From contig DUOF01000090.1 in the NCBI GenBank assembly GCA_012839015.1, positions 1 to 24,057 of the forward strand: a DNA stretch of 24,057 nt, written 5' to 3'. A program made the translations under genes and the position numbers. Source of the stretch: a bacterium (GTDB lineage Bacteria > Bacillota_I > Bacilli_A > RFN20 > DUOF01). This document shows, in pieces, positions 22,208-24,057 of this stretch (its first letter is position 1; every line of letters begins with the position of its first letter). A model generated the notes under the pieces. That model was given only the letters and a program-made list of their open reading frames with translations, made no database searches and had not been told where the DNA came from.

Positions 22208-23221
22208 ATGAGCTTAGATAAAAGTATGATACTGGCAATAGAGACAAGTTGTGATGAAACAAGTATTGCTATTTTAAAGGATGGAAAAGAGTTGCTAGCC
22301 AACATTGTTTCCTCACAAATTGATACCCATAAAGAATATGGGGGAGTTATCCCTGAAGTGGCCTCTAGACTACATGTAGAGAACATTAATATATGTCTAG
22401 ACGAGGCACTTAGTAAGGCTAATGTAACTTACAAAGATATTACCCTAATAGTAGTAACAAAAGGTCCTGGCCTAATCGGAGCCCTGCACGTTGGACTCCA
22501 AGCGGCTAAAGCCATTAGTATTGCTTATGATATACCCATCATCGGTTTAAATCATATGGCAGGACACATATACTCCAATCGATATGTTAGTGAACTTAAA
22601 TTCCCGCTTTTATGTTTAATAGTATCAGGAGGACATACAGAACTTGTCCTAATGAAGGAAGAATATGATTTTGAGATAATCGGAGAAACTCTTGATGACG
22701 CTGTTGGCGAAGCTTATGATAAGGTCGCTAGAGTCTTAGGACTTGCCTACCCAGGAGGGCCGATAATTGATAGGTTAGCCAAGGAAGGCCAACCTATTTA
22801 TGATGTGCCCTATCCCAAAGTTGAAGGAGATTATAATTTCTCTTTCAGCGGGATTAAGACTGCTATTTTGAATTTAGTCACTAAACTAAATAACCGTAAA
22901 GAAACATTTAAGAATGAGGATATTGCAGCCTCCTTCCAAGATCAAGTTATTAATATATTAGTTGACAAGGTTTTATTAGCCCTTGAAAAACACCAGGTTA
23001 AACAAGTCTTGTTGGCCGGGGGCGTAAGTGCTAACTCAAAACTTAGGGAAGTTATTAAAGGGGAAGTAAATAAAAAACACCCTGATATAGAGGTGATTAT
23101 TCCTCCACTTTGGTGTTGTACTGACAATGCCGCGATGATGGCTATGGCAGGATTTTATTCAAATAATGAACCAGAAAATCTAGATTTTGGAGTAGATCCT
23201 AACCTAGTTCTAGGTGAATAG
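22208..23221 (+). CDS. tsaD: tRNA N6-adenosine threonylcarbamoyltransferase TsaD
   Basis: A 337-residue catalytic subunit of t6A37 synthesis. The start ILAIETSCDETSIAIL is diagnostic. The metal-binding H-x3-H is His116/His120 in NHMAGH; ASKHA nucleotide motifs SGGHTEL and LAGGVSANSKLRE, and the closing CTDNAAMMA, are all intact. Length is normal. Its ATG follows the rimI stop without a gap, with GGAAAGGGTGAT upstream. The pathway's TsaC is not in the window. The product t6A is the substrate of TcdA encoded at 11348-12040. Confidence 0.97.
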   Translation: MSLDKSMILAIETSCDETSIAILKDGKELLANIVSSQIDTHKEYGGVIPEVASRLHVENINICLDEALSKANVTYKDITLIVVTKGPGLIGALHVGLQAAKAISIAYDIPIIGLNHMAGHIYSNRYVSELKFPLLCLIVSGGHTELVLMKEEYDFEIIGETLDDAVGEAYDKVARVLGLAYPGGPIIDRLAKEGQPIYDVPYPKVEGDYNFSFSGIKTAILNLVTKLNNRKETFKNEDIAASFQDQVINILVDKVLLALEKHQVKQVLLAGGVSANSKLREVIKGEVNKKHPDIEVIIPPLWCCTDNAAMMAMAGFYSNNEPENLDFGVDPNLVLGE

Positions 23222-23223
23222 TT

Positions 23224-23240
23224 ATCTGTTTTATACAGAT
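23224..23240. terminator. Small hairpin at the tsaD/clpP convergence
   Basis: A 6-bp perfect hairpin (ATCTGT / ACAGAT, loop TTTAT) spans the nine bases between the two stop codons and the end of clpP. No T tract follows on either strand, so it is at best a weak or factor-assisted terminator. Confidence 0.3.
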
Positions 23241-23818
23241 TGATCGCTAATCACTTTATCTATGAGTCCGTATGCAAGTGCTTCATCAGCGTCCATAAAG
23301 TAATCTCTTTCACAGTCTCTTTCAATTATTTCTATTGGTTGACCAGTTTTCTCCGATAGAATTTGATTGATTTTTTGTTTTATTCTAAGGAGTCTTTTGG
23401 CCATGATTGAAATATCACTGGCCTGCCCCTGACCTCCGCCAAGGGGTTGATGAATCATAACTTCACCATTTGGAAGAGAATATCTCTTTCCTTTTTTACC
23501 TCCAGCTAGAAGGAATGCCCCCATACTGGCACAAATACCTACACAAATAGTAGAGACATCACTACTTACTAAATTCATTGTGTCATAAATTGCCATCCCA
23601 GCGGTAATGCTCCCTCCAGGAGAATTAATATAAAGGGAAATGTCTTTCTTGCTGTCTTTTGAATCTAAATACAATAACTGGGCGACTATAAGAGAAGCTT
23701 TTTGGTCGTCGATTTCGCCGTTGAGCAGTATGATTCGCTCGTTTAGAAGTCTTGAAAAAATATCATAATGTCGCTCACCTAAACTAGTTTTTTCAATGAT
23801 TGTTGGAATTACATTCAT
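23231..23818 (-). CDS. clpP: ATP-dependent Clp protease proteolytic subunit
   Basis: A 195-residue ClpP, the barrel serine protease that degrades proteins fed by ClpX or ClpC. The catalytic triad is at the standard numbering: Ser98 (GICASMGAF), His123 (MIHQPLGG) and Asp172 ([10 protein letters not shown]). INSPGGSI precedes. Length fits the family. AAGGAGG precedes the ATG. No CtsR-type heptad repeat is visible upstream; a long inverted repeat at 23893-23920 is the only symmetric element in the promoter region. Convergent with tsaD. Confidence 0.97.
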   Translation of the reverse strand: MNVIPTIIEKTSLGERHYDIFSRLLNERIILLNGEIDDQKASLIVAQLLYLDSKDSKKDISLYINSPGGSITAGMAIYDTMNLVSSDVSTICVGICASMGAFLLAGGKKGKRYSLPNGEVMIHQPLGGGQGQASDISIMAKRLLRIKQKINQILSEKTGQPIEIIERDCERDYFMDADEALAYGLIDKVISDQSV

Positions 23819-23892
23819 GTGTCTTCCCCCTCCTTATAAATAATGCTCTTTACTTAAGAAAATATACCCATTACTTAGTTTATTATTATAAA

Positions 23893-23920
23893 AAGAAATA
23901 GACATTTATTACTATTTCTT
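23893..23920. promoter_or_regulatory. Inverted repeat between clpP and the next gene
   Basis: A perfect 9-bp inverted repeat (AAGAAATAG / CTATTTCTT) with a 10-bp spacer in the 126-bp divergent region. The half-sites are 19 bases apart centre to centre, about two helical turns, which suits a dimeric DNA-binding protein; it is also able to form an RNA hairpin. Which gene it would control cannot be told from sequence. Confidence 0.4.
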
Positions 23921-23944
23921 GTAACATACAATAGAGGTTTTGAT

Positions 23945-24057
23945 ATGAATGGATTTTATATAGGAGACATTATTGGAAATTCGTATGCTCATGAAAATGA
24001 GTCTTTTAATGAAAAGACTAAAGAGTTTCCTTTATTTACAAATAGGAGCAAGTTTTC
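23945..24057 (+). CDS. ADP-ribosylglycohydrolase, N-terminal fragment
   Basis: The first 37 full codons of a gene cut by the window edge. MNGFYIGDIIGNSYAHEN and then FPLFTNRSKFS match the start of ADP-ribosylglycohydrolases (ARH/DraG family), where GDIIGS and FPLF...S.FTDDT form part of the metal site; the FTDDT lies beyond the edge. These enzymes remove ADP-ribose from proteins or other substrates; the exact target is unknown. AGAGG is eight bases before the ATG. It is divergent from clpP. The family call is reasonable but rests on a short stretch. Confidence 0.7.
   Translation, partial: MNGFYIGDIIGNSYAHENESFNEKTKEFPLFTNRSKF

Overview
The window is a gene-dense stretch of an AT-rich, low-GC Gram-positive chromosome (Bacillota, probably Bacilli or a neighbouring class). 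The evidence is the recU-ponA / gpsB / rnpB neighbourhood, a type-B RNase P RNA, the ydiBCDE-like tsaE-tsaB-rimI-tsaD cluster, strong Shine-Dalgarno sites, two Coat F-type spore proteins and a class A penicillin-binding protein. The organism is therefore probably walled and probably spore-forming. TGA is used as a stop (mutS, miaA, dnaD), so this is not a mycoplasma code. I cannot name the genus. I see no tRNA gene, insertion sequence, prophage or CRISPR array.

Layout. 1-200: end of an rRNA operon, with a complete 5S rRNA and terminators. 260-1034: an unknown one-TM protein gene with a frameshift. 1186-1518: a zinc-ribbon/TM2 membrane protein. 1614-6062: a short str operon (rpsL-rpsG-fusA-tuf) with its own consensus promoter and a strong terminator. 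6092-12040: mutS-mutL-miaA-tcdA, nearly without gaps. 12061-13477: a histidyl-tRNA synthetase gene behind what looks like a ribosome-mediated histidine attenuator, with leader peptide MYILKDHHHQHR followed by an intrinsic terminator. 13493-14794: dnaD-nth. 14791-17824 (minus): recU and the bifunctional PBP. 17901-19516: gpsB, rnpB and mutM. 19543-20149 (minus): two small spore coat proteins behind a sigma-G-like promoter. 20175-23221: DUF402 phosphatase, tsaE, tsaB, rimI, tsaD. 23231-23818 (minus): clpP. 23945 to the right edge: start of an ADP-ribosylglycohydrolase.

How the genes fit together. The main theme is translation: two ribosomal proteins, two elongation factors, HisRS, RNase P RNA, 5S rRNA and A37 modification of tRNA (MiaA for i6A; TsaE/TsaB/TsaD plus TcdA for t6A and its cyclic form). 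The second theme is genome maintenance: MutS/MutL mismatch repair with a nuclease-type MutL, Nth and MutM base-excision glycosylases, RecU and DnaD. The third is the cell envelope: PBP1 and GpsB, whose products are known partners in Bacillus.

The observation I rate highest is the His-rich leader peptide plus attenuator before hisS (12095-12230), because Bacillota usually control this gene with a T-box and no T-box signature is visible here.
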